Assembly: GCA_943737045.1 (NCBI GenBank)
Contig: CALSFV010000210.1
Coordinates: forward strand, 744,001 to 808,000
DNA from: Parapristionchus giblindavisi
Lineage: Eukaryota; Nematoda; Chromadorea; Rhabditida; Diplogasteridae
DNA length: 64,000 nucleotides
Reading direction: 5' to 3'
The translations under genes were made by a program, and so were the position numbers. The notes under the pieces were generated by a model. That model saw only the letters and a program-made list of their open reading frames with translations, searched no databases and was not told the DNA's origin. Of the stretch, positions 37,744 to 49,200 are shown one piece after another. Every line of letters begins with the position of its first letter. The stretch's first letter is position 1.

Positions 37744-38068
37744 TTATCTTGATCATAACAGAGTAAAAGCTACATTTGTACTTCGATCATTATAGCAGCA
37801 GTAAAATATTACAGATCGACATGACCTGAAGTGTGTCTCATTCAGAATTTTTTCCTCTTTCACATAGTATATCACTCGCTGAGTTTCATTGACAATTTGA
37901 CTTGCAACGAACTGTTTTGTACCAAAAACAGAGAGTACTGAAAGATAAATTTAAATATTGGCCGTACTGACCACTTTGAAATAGTTTTTCTTATTCAGAA
38001 TTTTTCGCTCTTTCATTTGGTATATGACACGATAGGTTTCATTTTCATTTTCAAATTTCTCAAGTTAT

Positions 38069-38181
38069 AGGGAGCGTAACCTCACTCAATGGTCTCTTCG
38101 ACGCGCAATGCTCTCTCGTTGTTAGAGAACAGAGAAATAGTGTGCGCAATGAAGAGACCATTGAGTGAGGTAACGCTCCCT
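38069..38181. mobile_element. 113-bp foldback element, copy 4 (third of triad 1)
   Basis: Same site and sequence. It lies 438 bp after copy 3 (one monomer plus 113 bp plus the 4-bp duplication), so two consecutive monomers both carry the element. It is followed by CATAACAG and CTACATTTGTAC. Confidence 0.9.
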
Positions 38182-38928
38182 TTATCTTGATCATAACAGA
38201 GTAAAAGCTACATTTGTACTTCGATCATTATAGCAGCAGTAAAATATTACAGATCGACATGACCTGAAGTGTGTCTCATTCAGAATTTTTTCCTCTTTCA
38301 CATAGTATATCACTCGCTGAGTTTCATTGACAATTTGACTTGCAACGAACTGTTTTGTACCAAAAACAGAGAGTACTGAAAGATAAATTTAAATATTGGC
38401 CGTACTGACCACTTTGAAATAGTTTTTCTTATTCAGAATTTTTCGCTCTTTCATTTGGTATATGACACGATAGGTTTCATTTTCATTTTCAAATTTCTCA
38501 AGTTATCTTGATCATAACAGAGTAAAAGCTACTTTTGTACTTCGATCATTATAGCAGCAGTAAAATATTACAGATCGACATGACCTGAAGTGTGTCTCAT
38601 TCAGAATTTTTTCCTCTTTCACATAGTATATCACTCGCTGAGTTTCATTGACAATTTGACTTGCAACGAACTGTTTTGTACCAAAAACAGAGAGTACTGA
38701 AAGATAAATTTACATATTGGCCGTACTGACCACTTTGAAATAGTTTATCTTATTCAGAATTTTTCGCTCTTTCATTTGGTATATGACACGATAGGTTTCA
38801 TTTTCATTATCATATTTCTCAAGTTATCTTGATCATATCAGAGTAAAAGCTACTTTTGTACTTCGATCATTATAGCAGCAGTAAAATATTACAGATCGAC
38901 ATGACCTGAAGTGTGTCTCATTCAGAAT

Positions 38929-39250
38929 TTTTTTCCTCTTTCACATAGTATATCACTCGCTGAGTTTCATTGACAATTTGACTTGCAACGAACTGTTTTG
39001 TACCAAAAACAGAGAGTACTGGAAGATAAATTTACATATTGGCCGTACTGACCACTTTGAAATAGTTTATCTTATTCAGAATTTTTCGCTCTTTCATTTG
39101 GTATATGACACGATAGGTTTCATTTTCATTTTCAAATTTCTCAAGTTATCTTGATCATATCAGAGTAAAAGCTACTTTTGTACTTCGATCATTATAGCAG
39201 CAGTAAAATATTACAGATCGACATGACCTGAAGTGTGTCTCATTCAGAAT
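38929..39250 (+). repeat. Extra GGAAGATAAA-type monomer distinguishing unit 1 from unit 2
   Basis: This monomer (7-T run, GAGTTTCATTGAC, TACTGGAAGATAAA, TTACATATTGG) lies between the CATTATCATATTTC monomer and the next element in the first higher-order unit. In the second unit the sequence passes directly from CATTATCATATTTC (about 41405) to the GAGTATCATT monomer before copy 8. Its presence or absence accounts for the 322-bp difference between the 2600- and 2278-bp units. Confidence 0.75.
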
Positions 39251-39471
39251 TTTTTTCCTCTTTCACATAGTATATCACTCGCTGAGTATCATTGACAATT
39301 TGACTTGCAACGAACTGTTTTGTACCAAAAACAGAGAGTACTGAAAGATAAATTTAAATATTGGCCGTACTGACCACTTTGAAATAGTTTTTCTTATTCA
39401 GAATTTTTCGCTCTTTCATTTGGTATATGACACGATAGGTTTCATTTTCATTTTCAAATTTCTCAAGTTAT

Positions 39472-39584
39472 AGGGAGCGTAACCTCACTCAATGGTCTCT
39501 TCGACGCGCAATGCTCTCTCGTTGTTAGAGAACAGAGAAATAGTGTGCGCAATGAAGAGACCATTGAGTGAGGTAACGCTCCCT
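39472..39584. mobile_element. 113-bp foldback element, copy 5 (first of triad 2)
   Basis: Same site and sequence, 2600 bp after copy 2, the corresponding member of the previous triad. Followed by the TTATAACAGCAG marker at about 39631. Confidence 0.9.
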
Positions 39585-40230
39585 TTATCTTGATCATAAC
39601 AGAGTAAAAGCTACATTTGTACTTCGATCATTATAACAGCAGTAAAATATTACAGATCGACATGACCTGAAGTGTGTCTCATTCAGAATTTTTTCCTCTT
39701 TCACATAGTATATCACTCGCTGAGTTTCATTGACAATTTGACTTGCAACGAACTGTTTTGTACCAAAAACAGAGAGTACTGAAAGATAAATTTAAATATT
39801 GGCCGTACTGACCACTTTGAAATAGTTTTTCTTATTCAGAATTTTTCGCTCTTTCATTTGGTATATGACACGATAGGTTTCATTTTCATTTTCAAATTTC
39901 TCAAGTTATCTTGATCATAACAGAGTAAAAGCTACTTTTGTACTTCGATCATTATAGCAGCAGTAAAATATTACAGATCGACATGACCTGAAGTGTGTCT
40001 CATTCAGAATTTTTTCCTCTTTCACATAGTATATCACTCGCTGAGTTTCATTGACAATTTGACTTGCAACGAACTGTTTTGTACCAAAAACAGAGAGTAC
40101 TGAAAGATAAATTTAAATATTGGCCGTACTGACCACTTTGAAATAGTTTTTCTTATTCAGAATTTTTCGCTCTTTCATTTGGTATATGACACGATAGGTT
40201 TCATTTTCATTTTCAAATTTCTCAAGTTAT

Positions 40231-40343
40231 AGGGAGCGTAACCTCACTCAATGGTCTCTTCGACGCGCAATGCTCTCTCGTTGTTAGAGAACAGAGAAAT
40301 AGTGTGCGCAATGAAGAGACCATTGAGTGAGGTAACGCTCCCT
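40231..40343. mobile_element. 113-bp foldback element, copy 6 (second of triad 2)
   Basis: Same site and sequence, exactly 2600 bp after copy 3 and 759 bp after copy 5. The preceding monomer has the usual GAGTTTCATTGAC. Confidence 0.9.
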
Positions 40344-40668
40344 TTATCTTGATCATAACAGAGTAAAAGCTACATTTGTACTTCGATCATTATAGCAGCA
40401 GTAAAATATTACAGATCGACATGACCTGAAGTGTGTCTCATTCAGAATTTTTTCCTCTTTCACATAGTATATCACTCGCTGAGTTTCATTGACAATTTGA
40501 CTTGCAACGAACTGTTTTGTACCAAAAACAGAGAGTACTGAAAGATAAATTTAAATATTGGCCGTACTGACCACTTTGAAATAGTTTTTCTTATTCAGAA
40601 TTTTTCGCTCTTTCATTTGGTATATGACACGATAGGTTTCATTTTCATTTTCAAATTTCTCAAGTTAT

Positions 40669-40781
40669 AGGGAGCGTAACCTCACTCAATGGTCTCTTCG
40701 ACGCGCAATGCTCTCTCGTTGTTAGAGAACAGAGAAATAGTGTGCGCAATGAAGAGACCATTGAGTGAGGTAACGCTCCCT
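40669..40781. mobile_element. 113-bp foldback element, copy 7 (third of triad 2)
   Basis: Same site and sequence, 438 bp after copy 6 and 2600 bp after copy 4. Confidence 0.9.
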
Positions 40782-41749
40782 TTATCTTGATCATAACAGA
40801 GTAAAAGCTACATTTGTACTTCGATCATTATAGCAGCAGTAAAATATTACAGATCGACATGACCTGAAGTGTGTCTCATTCAGAATTTTTTCCTCTTTCA
40901 CATAGTATATCACTCGCTGAGTTTCATTGACAATTTGACTTGCAACGAACTGTTTTGTACCAAAAACAGAGAGTACTGAAAGATAAATTTAAATATTGGC
41001 CGTACTGACCACTTTGAAATAGTTTTTCTTATTCAGAATTTTTCGCTCTTTCATTTGGTATATGACACGATAGGTTTCATTTTCATTTTCAAATTTCTCA
41101 AGTTATCTTGATCATAACAGAGTAAAAGCTACTTTTGTACTTCGATCATTATAGCAGCAGTAAAATATTACAGATCGACATGACCTGAAGTGTGTCTCAT
41201 TCAGAATTTTTTCCTCTTTCACATAGTATATCACTCGCTGAGTTTCATTGACAATTTGACTTGCAACGAACTGTTTTGTACCAAAAACAGAGAGTACTGA
41301 AAGATAAATTTACATATTGGCCGTACTGACCACTTTGAAATAGTTTATCTTATTCAGAATTTTTCGCTCTTTCATTTGGTATATGACACGATAGGTTTCA
41401 TTTTCATTATCATATTTCTCAAGTTATCTTGATCATATCAGAGTAAAAGCTACTTTTGTACTTCGATCATTATAGCAGCAGTAAAATATTACAGATCGAC
41501 ATGACCTGAAGTGTGTCTCATTCAGAATTTTTTTCCTCTTTCACATAGTATATCACTCGCTGAGTATCATTGACAATTTGACTTGCAACGAACTGTTTTG
41601 TACCAAAAACAGAGAGTACTGAAAGATAAATTTAAATATTGGCCGTACTGACCACTTTGAAATAGTTTTTCTTATTCAGAATTTTTCGCTCTTTCATTTG
41701 GTATATGACACGATAGGTTTCATTTTCATTTTCAAATTTCTCAAGTTAT

Positions 41750-41862
41750 AGGGAGCGTAACCTCACTCAATGGTCTCTTCGACGCGCAATGCTCTCTCGT
41801 TGTTAGAGAACAGAGAAATAGTGTGCGCAATGAAGAGACCATTGAGTGAGGTAACGCTCCCT
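41750..41862. mobile_element. 113-bp foldback element, copy 8 (first of triad 3)
   Basis: Same site and sequence. It follows copy 5 by 2278 bp because the preceding unit lacks one monomer. The TTATAACAGCAG marker follows at about 41911. Confidence 0.9.
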
Positions 41863-42508
41863 TTATCTTGATCATAACAGAGTAAAAGCTACATTTGTAC
41901 TTCGATCATTATAACAGCAGTAAAATATTACAGATCGACATGACCTGAAGTGTGTCTCATTCAGAATTTTTTCCTCTTTCACATAGTATATCACTCGCTG
42001 AGTTTCATTGACAATTTGACTTGCAACGAACTGTTTTGTACCAAAAACAGAGAGTACTGAAAGATAAATTTAAATATTGGCCGTACTGACCACTTTGAAA
42101 TAGTTTTTCTTATTCAGAATTTTTCGCTCTTTCATTTGGTATATGACACGATAGGTTTCATTTTCATTTTCAAATTTCTCAAGTTATCTTGATCATAACA
42201 GAGTAAAAGCTACTTTTGTACTTCGATCATTATAGCAGCAGTAAAATATTACAGATCGACATGACCTGAAGTGTGTCTCATTCAGAATTTTTTCCTCTTT
42301 CACATAGTATATCACTCGCTGAGTTTCATTGACAATTTGACTTGCAACGAACTGTTTTGTACCAAAAACAGAGAGTACTGAAAGATAAATTTAAATATTG
42401 GCCGTACTGACCACTTTGAAATAGTTTTTCTTATTCAGAATTTTTCGCTCTTTCATTTGGTATATGACACGATAGGTTTCATTTTCATTTTCAAATTTCT
42501 CAAGTTAT

Positions 42509-42621
42509 AGGGAGCGTAACCACACTCAATGGTCTCTTCGACGCGCAATGCTCTCTCGTTGTTAGAGAACAGAGAAATAGTGTGCGCAATGAAGAGACCA
42601 TTGAGTGAGGTAACGCTCCCT
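42509..42621. mobile_element. 113-bp foldback element, copy 9 (second of triad 3, one substitution)
   Basis: Same site. It reads ACCACACTCAAT where the other nine read ACCTCACTCAAT (T to A at about 42522), which unpairs one base of the terminal inverted repeat. This is the only difference I see among the ten copies and must post-date the amplification. Confidence 0.9.
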
Positions 42622-42946
42622 TTATCTTGATCATAACAGAGTAAAAGCTACATTTGTACTTCGATCATTATAGCAGCAGTAAAATATTACAGATCGACAT
42701 GACCTGAAGTGTGTCTCATTCAGAATTTTTTCCTCTTTCACATAGTATATCACTCGCTGAGTTTCATTGACAATTTGACTTGCAACGAACTGTTTTGTAC
42801 CAAAAACAGAGAGTACTGAAAGATAAATTTAAATATTGGCCGTACTGACCACTTTGAAATAGTTTTTCTTATTCAGAATTTTTCGCTCTTTCATTTGGTA
42901 TATGACACGATAGGTTTCATTTTCATTTTCAAATTTCTCAAGTTAT

Positions 42947-43059
42947 AGGGAGCGTAACCTCACTCAATGGTCTCTTCGACGCGCAATGCTCTCTCGTTGT
43001 TAGAGAACAGAGAAATAGTGTGCGCAATGAAGAGACCATTGAGTGAGGTAACGCTCCCT
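42947..43059. mobile_element. 113-bp foldback element, copy 10 (last)
   Basis: Same site and sequence, 438 bp after copy 9. The downstream monomer has a private CGATCAATATAGC (about 43099). No further copy occurs in the remaining 21 kb. Confidence 0.9.
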
Positions 43060-46000
43060 TTATCTTGATCATAACAGAGTAAAAGCTACATTTGTACTTC
43101 GATCAATATAGCAGCAGTAAAATATTACAGATCGACATGACCTGAAGTGTGTCTCATTCAGAATTTTTTCCTCTTTCACATAGTATATCACTCGCTGAGT
43201 TTCATTGACAATTTGACTTGCAACGAACTGTTTTGTACCAAAAACAGAGAGTACTGAAAGATAAATTTAAATATTGGCCGTACTGACCACTTTGAAATAG
43301 TTTTTCTTATTCAGAATTTTTCGCTCTTTCATTTGGTATATGACACGATAGGTTTCATTTTCATTTTCAAATTTCTCAAGTTATCTTGATCATAACAGAG
43401 TAAAAGCTACTTTTGTACTTCGATCATTATAGCAGCAGTAAAATATTACAGATCGACATGACCTGAAGTGTGTCTCATTCAGAATTTTTTCCTCTTTCAC
43501 ATAGTATATCACTCGCTGAGTTTCATTGACAATTTGACTTGCAACGAACTGTTTTGTACCAAAAACAGAGAGTACTGAAAGATAAATTTACATATTGGCC
43601 GTACTGACCACTTTGAAATAGTTTATCTTATTCAGAATTTTTCGCTCTTTCATTTGGTATATGACACGATAGGTTTCATTTTCATTATCATATTTCTCAA
43701 GTTATCTTGATCATATCAGAGTAAAAGCTACTTTTGTACTTCGATCATTATAGCAGCAGTAAAATATTACAGATCGACATGACCTGAAGTGTGTCTCATT
43801 CAGAATTTTTTCCTCTTTCACATAGTATATCACTCACTGAGTATCATTGACAATTTGACTTGTAACGAACTGTTTTGTACCAAAAACAGAGAGTACTGAA
43901 AGATAAATTTACATATTGGCCGTACTGACCACTTTTAAATAGTTTATCTTATTCTGAATTTTTCGCTCTTTCATTTGGTATATGACACGATAGGTTTCAT
44001 TTTCATTTTCAAATTTCTCAAGTTATCTTGATCATATCAGAGTAAAAGCTACTTTTGTACTTCGATCATTATAGCAGCAGTAAAATATTACAGATCGACA
44101 TGACCTGAAGTGTGTCTCATTCAGAATTTTTTCCTCTTTCACATAGTATATCACTCGCTGAGTATCATTGACAATTTGACTTGCAACGAACTGTTTTGTA
44201 CCAAAAACAGAGAGTACTGAAAGATAAATTTAAATATTGGCCGTACTGACCACTTTGAAATAGTTTTTCTTATTCAGAATTTTTCGCTCTTTCATTTGGT
44301 ATATGACACGATAGGTTTCATTTTCATTTTCAAATTTCTCAAGTTATCTTGATCATAACAGAGTAAAAGCTACTTTTGTACTTCGATCATTATAGCAGCA
44401 GTAAAATATTACAGATCGACATGACCTGAAGTGTGTCTCATTCAGAATTTTTTCCTCTTTCACATAGTATATCACTCGCTGAGTTTCATTGACAATTTGA
44501 CTTGCAACGAACTGTTTTGTACCAAAAACAGAGAGTACTGAAAGATAAATTTACATATTGGCCGTACTGACCACTTTGAAATAGTTTATCTTATTCAGAA
44601 TTTTTCGCTCTTTCATTTGGTATATGACACGATAGGTTTCATTTTCATTATCATATTTCTCAAGTTATCTTGATCATATCAGAGTAAAAGCTACTTTTGT
44701 ACTTCGATCATTATAACAGCAGTAAAATATTACAGATCGACATGACCTGAAGTGTGTCTCATTCAGAATTTTTTCCTCTTTCACATAGTATATCACTCGC
44801 TGAGTATCATTGACAATTTGACTTGTAACGAACTGTTTTGTACCAAAAACAGAGAGTACTGAAAGATAAATTTACATATTGGCCGTACTGACCACTTTTA
44901 TATAGTTTATCTTATTCAGAATTTTTCGCTCTTTCATTTGGTATATGACACGATAGGTTTCATTTTCATTTTCAAATTTCTCAAGTTATCTTGATCATAT
45001 CAGAGTAAAAGCTACTTTTGTACTTCGATCATTATAGCAGCAGTAAAATATTACAGATCGACATGACCTGAAGTGTGTCTCATTCAGAATTTTTTCCTCT
45101 TTCACATAGTATATCACTCGCTGAGTATCATTGACAATTTGACTTGCAACGAACTGTTTTGTACCAAAAACAGAGAGTACTGAAAGATAAATTTAAATAT
45201 TGGCCGTACTGACCACTTTGAAATAGTTTTTCTTATTCAGAATTTTTCGCTCTTTCATTTGGTATATGACACGATAGGTTTCATTTTCATTTTCAAATTT
45301 CTCAAGTTATCTTGATCATAACAGAGTAAAAGCTACTTTTGTACTTCGATCATTATAGCAGCAGTAAAATATTACAGATCGACATGACCTGAAGTGTGTC
45401 TCATTCAGAATTTTTTCCTCTTTCACATAGTATATCACTCGCTGAGTTTCATTGACAATTTGACTTGCAACGAACTGTTTTGTACCAAAAACAGAGAGTA
45501 CTGAAAGATAAATTTAAATATTGGCCGTACTGACCACTTTGAAATAGTTTTTCTTATTCAGAATTTTTCGCTCTTTCATTTGGTATATGACACGATAGGT
45601 TTCATTTTCATTATCATATTTCTCAAGTTATCTTGATCATATCAGAGTAAAAGCTACTTTTGTACTTCGATCATTATAGCAGCAGTAAAATATTACAGAT
45701 CGACATGACCTGAAGTGTGTCTCATTCAGAATTTTTTCCTCTTTCACATAGTATATCACTCGCTGAGTATCATTGACAATTTGACTTGCAACGAACTGTT
45801 TTGTACCAAAAACAGAGAGTACTGAAAGATAAATTTAAATATTGGCCGTACTGACCACTTTGAAATAGTTTTTCTTATTCAGAATTTTTCGCTCTTTGAT
45901 TTGGTATATGACGCGATAGGTTTCATTTTCATTTTCAAATTTCTCAAGTTATCTTGATCATAACAGAGTAAAAGCTACTTTTGTACTTCGATCATTATAG

Positions 46001-49000
46001 CAGCAGTAAAATATTACAGATCGACATGACCTGAAGTGTGTCTCATTCAGAATTTTTTCCTCTTTCACATAGTATATCACTCGCTGAGTATCATTGACAA
46101 TTTGACTTGCAACGAACTGTTTTGTACCAAAAACAGAGAGTACTGAAAGATAAATTTAAATATTGGCCGTACTGACCACTTTGAAATAGTTTTTCTTATT
46201 CAGAATTTTTCGCTCTTTCATTTGGTATATGACACGATAGGTTTCATTTTCATTTTCAAATTTCTCAAGTTATCTTGATCATATCAGAGTAAAAGCTACT
46301 TTTGTACTTCGATCATTATAGCAGCAGTAAAATATTACAGATCGACATGACCTGAAGTGTGTCTCATTCAGAATTTTTTCCTCTTTCACATAGTATATCA
46401 CTCGCTGAGTATCATTGACAATTTGACTTGCAACGAACTGTTTTGTACCAAAAACAGAGAGTACTGAAAGATAAATTTAAATATTGGCCGTACTGACCAC
46501 TTTGAAATAGTTTTTCTTATTCAGAATTTTTCGCTCTTTCATTTGGTATATGACACGATAGGTTTCATTTTCATTTTCAAATTTCTCAAGTTATCTTGAT
46601 CATATCAGAGTAAAAGCTACTTTTGTACTTCGATCATTATAGCAGCAGTAAAATATTACAGATCGACATGACCTGAAGTGTGTCTCATTCAGAATTTTTT
46701 CCTCTTTCACATAGTATATCACTCGCTGAGTTTCATTGACAATTTGACTTGCAACGAACTGTTTTGTACCAAAAACAGAGAGTACTGGAAGATAAATTTA
46801 CATATTGGCCGTACTGACCACTTTGAAATAGTTTATCTTATTCAGAATTTTTCGCTCTTTCATTTGGTATATGGCACGATAGGTTTCATTTTCATTTTCA
46901 AATATCTCAAGTTATCTTGATCATATCAGAGTAAAAGCTACTTTTGTACTTCGATCATTATAGCAGCAGTAAAATATTACAGATCGACATGACCTGAAGT
47001 GTGTCTCATTCAGAATTTTTTCCTCTTTCACATAGTATATCACTCGCTGAGTATCATTGACAATTTGACTTGCAACGAACTGTTTTGTACCAAAAACAGA
47101 GAGTACTGAAAGATAAATTTAAATATTGGCCGTACTGACCACTTTGAAATAGTTTTTCTTATTCAGAATTTTTCGCTCTTTCATTTGGTATATGACACGA
47201 TAGGTTTCATTTTCATTTTCAAATTTCTCAAGTTATCTTGATCATATCAGAGTAAAAGCTACTTTTGTACTTCGATCATTATAGCAGCAGTAAAATATTA
47301 CAGATCGACATGACCTGAAGTGTGTCTCATTCAGAATTTTTTCCTCTTTCACATAGTATATCACTCGCTGAGTATCATTGACAATTTGACTTGCAACGAA
47401 CTGTTTTGTACCAAAAACAGAGAGTACTGAAAGATAAATTTAAATATTGGCCGTACTGACCACTTTGAAATAGTTTTTCTTATTCAGAATTTTTCGCTCT
47501 TTCATTTGGTATATGACACGATAGGTTTCATTTTCATTTTCAAATTTCTCAAGTTATCTTGATCATAACAGAGTAAAAGCTACTTTTGTACTTCGATCAT
47601 TATAGCAGCAGTAAAATATTACAGATCGACATGACCTGAAGTGTGTCTCATTCAGAATTTTTTCCTCTTTCACATAGTATATCACTCGCTGAGTTTCATT
47701 GACAATTTGACTTGCAACGAACTGTTTTGTACCAAAAACAGAGAGTACTGAAAGATAAATTTAAATATTGGCCGTACTGACCACTTTGAAATAGTTTTTC
47801 TTATTCAGAATTTTTCGCTCTTTCATTTGGTATATGACACGATAGGTTTCATTTTCATTATCATATTTCTCAAGTTATCTTGATCATATCAGAGTAAAAG
47901 CTACTTTTGTACTTCGATCATTATAGCAGCAGTAAAATATTACAGATCGACATGACCTGAAGTGTGTCTCATTCAGAATTTTTTCCTCTTTCACATAGTA
48001 TATCACTCGCTGAGTATCATTGACAATTTGACTTGCAACGAACTGTTTTGTACCAAAAACAGAGAGTACTGAAAGATAAATTTAAATATTGGCCGTACTG
48101 ACCACTTTGAAATAGTTTTTCTTATTCAGAATTTTTCGCTCTTTGATTTGGTATATGACGCGATAGGTTTCATTTTCATTTTCAAATTTCTCAAGTTATC
48201 TTGATCATAACAGAGTAAAAGCTACTTTTGTACTTCGATCATTATAGCAGCAGTAAAATATTACAGATCGACATGACCTGAAGTGTGTCTCATTCAGAAT
48301 TTTTTTCCTCTTTCACATAGTATATCACTCGCTGAGTTTCATTGACAATTTGACTTGCAACGAACTGTTTTGTACCAAAAACAGAGAGTACTGGAAGATA
48401 AATTTACATATTGGCCGTACTGACCACTTTGAAATAGTTTATCTTATTCAGAATTTTTCGCTCTTTCATTTGGTATATGACACGATAGGTTTCATTTTCA
48501 TTTTCAAATATCTCAAGTTATCTTGAGCATATCAGAGTAAAAGCTACTTTTGTACTTCGATCATTATAGCAGCAGTAAAATATTACAGATCGACATGACC
48601 TGAAGTGTGTCTCATTCAGAATTTTTTCCTCTTTCACATAGTATATCACTCGCTGAGTATCATTGACAATTTGACTTGCAACGAACTGTTTTGTACCAAA
48701 AACAGAGAGTACTGAAAGATAAATTTAAATATTGGCCGTACTGACCACTTTGAAATAGTTTTTCTTATTCAGAATTTTTCGCTCTTTCATTTGGTATATG
48801 ACACGATAGGTTTCATTTTCATTTTCAAATTTCTCAAGTTATCTTGATCATAACAGAGTAAAAGCTACTTTTGTACTTCGATCATTATAGCAGCAGTAAA
48901 ATATTACAGATCGACATGACCTGAAGTGTGTCTCATTCAGAATTTTTTCCTCTTTCACATAGTATATCACTCGCTGAGTTTCATTGACAATTTGACTTGC

Positions 49001-49200
49001 AACGAACTGTTTTGTACCAAAAACAGAGAGTACTGGAAGATAAATTTACATATTGGCCGTACTGACCACTTTGAAATAGTTTATCTTATTCAGAATTTTT
49101 CGCTCTTTCATTTGGTATATGACACGATAGGTTTCATTTTCATTTTCAAATATCTCAAGTTATCTTGAGCATATCAGAGTAAAAGCTACTTTTGTACTTC
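43060..49200 (+). repeat. Satellite array, right part, with about 2.25-kb spacing of markers
   Basis: About 19 monomers without the element. CATTATCATATTTC at about 45609 and 47857, the rare CTTTGATTTGGTATATGACGCG at about 45896 and 48143, and the GAGTTTCATT/GGAAGATAAA monomer at 46678 and 48926 are all 2247-2248 bp apart, i.e. seven monomers. CACTTTTAAATAG and CACTTTTATATAG variants occur at about 43931 and 44891. The match is not complete over the whole unit (the monomer before 48.5 kb differs), so later exchanges have reshuffled it. No gene is visible. Confidence 0.8.

Larger units (their letters stand above)
34828..43059 (+). repeat. Higher-order repeat block carrying ten 113-bp foldback elements
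   Basis: Ten copies of one 113-bp element lie at the identical monomer position. Start-to-start distances are 2044, 759, 438, 1403, 759, 438, 1081, 759 and 438 bp. The 759-438-long pattern repeats three times, giving units of 2600 bp (36872 to 39472) and 2278 bp (39472 to 41750). The 322-bp difference is one monomer, the GGAAGATAAA type at about 38930-39250, which is absent from the second unit. Linked single-base markers repeat too: TTATAACAGCAG follows only the first element of each triad (about 37031, 39631 and 41911), and CATTATCATATTTC closes each unit (about 38806, 41405 and 43684). Ordinary monomers fill the rest. No gene is visible. Confidence 0.93.
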
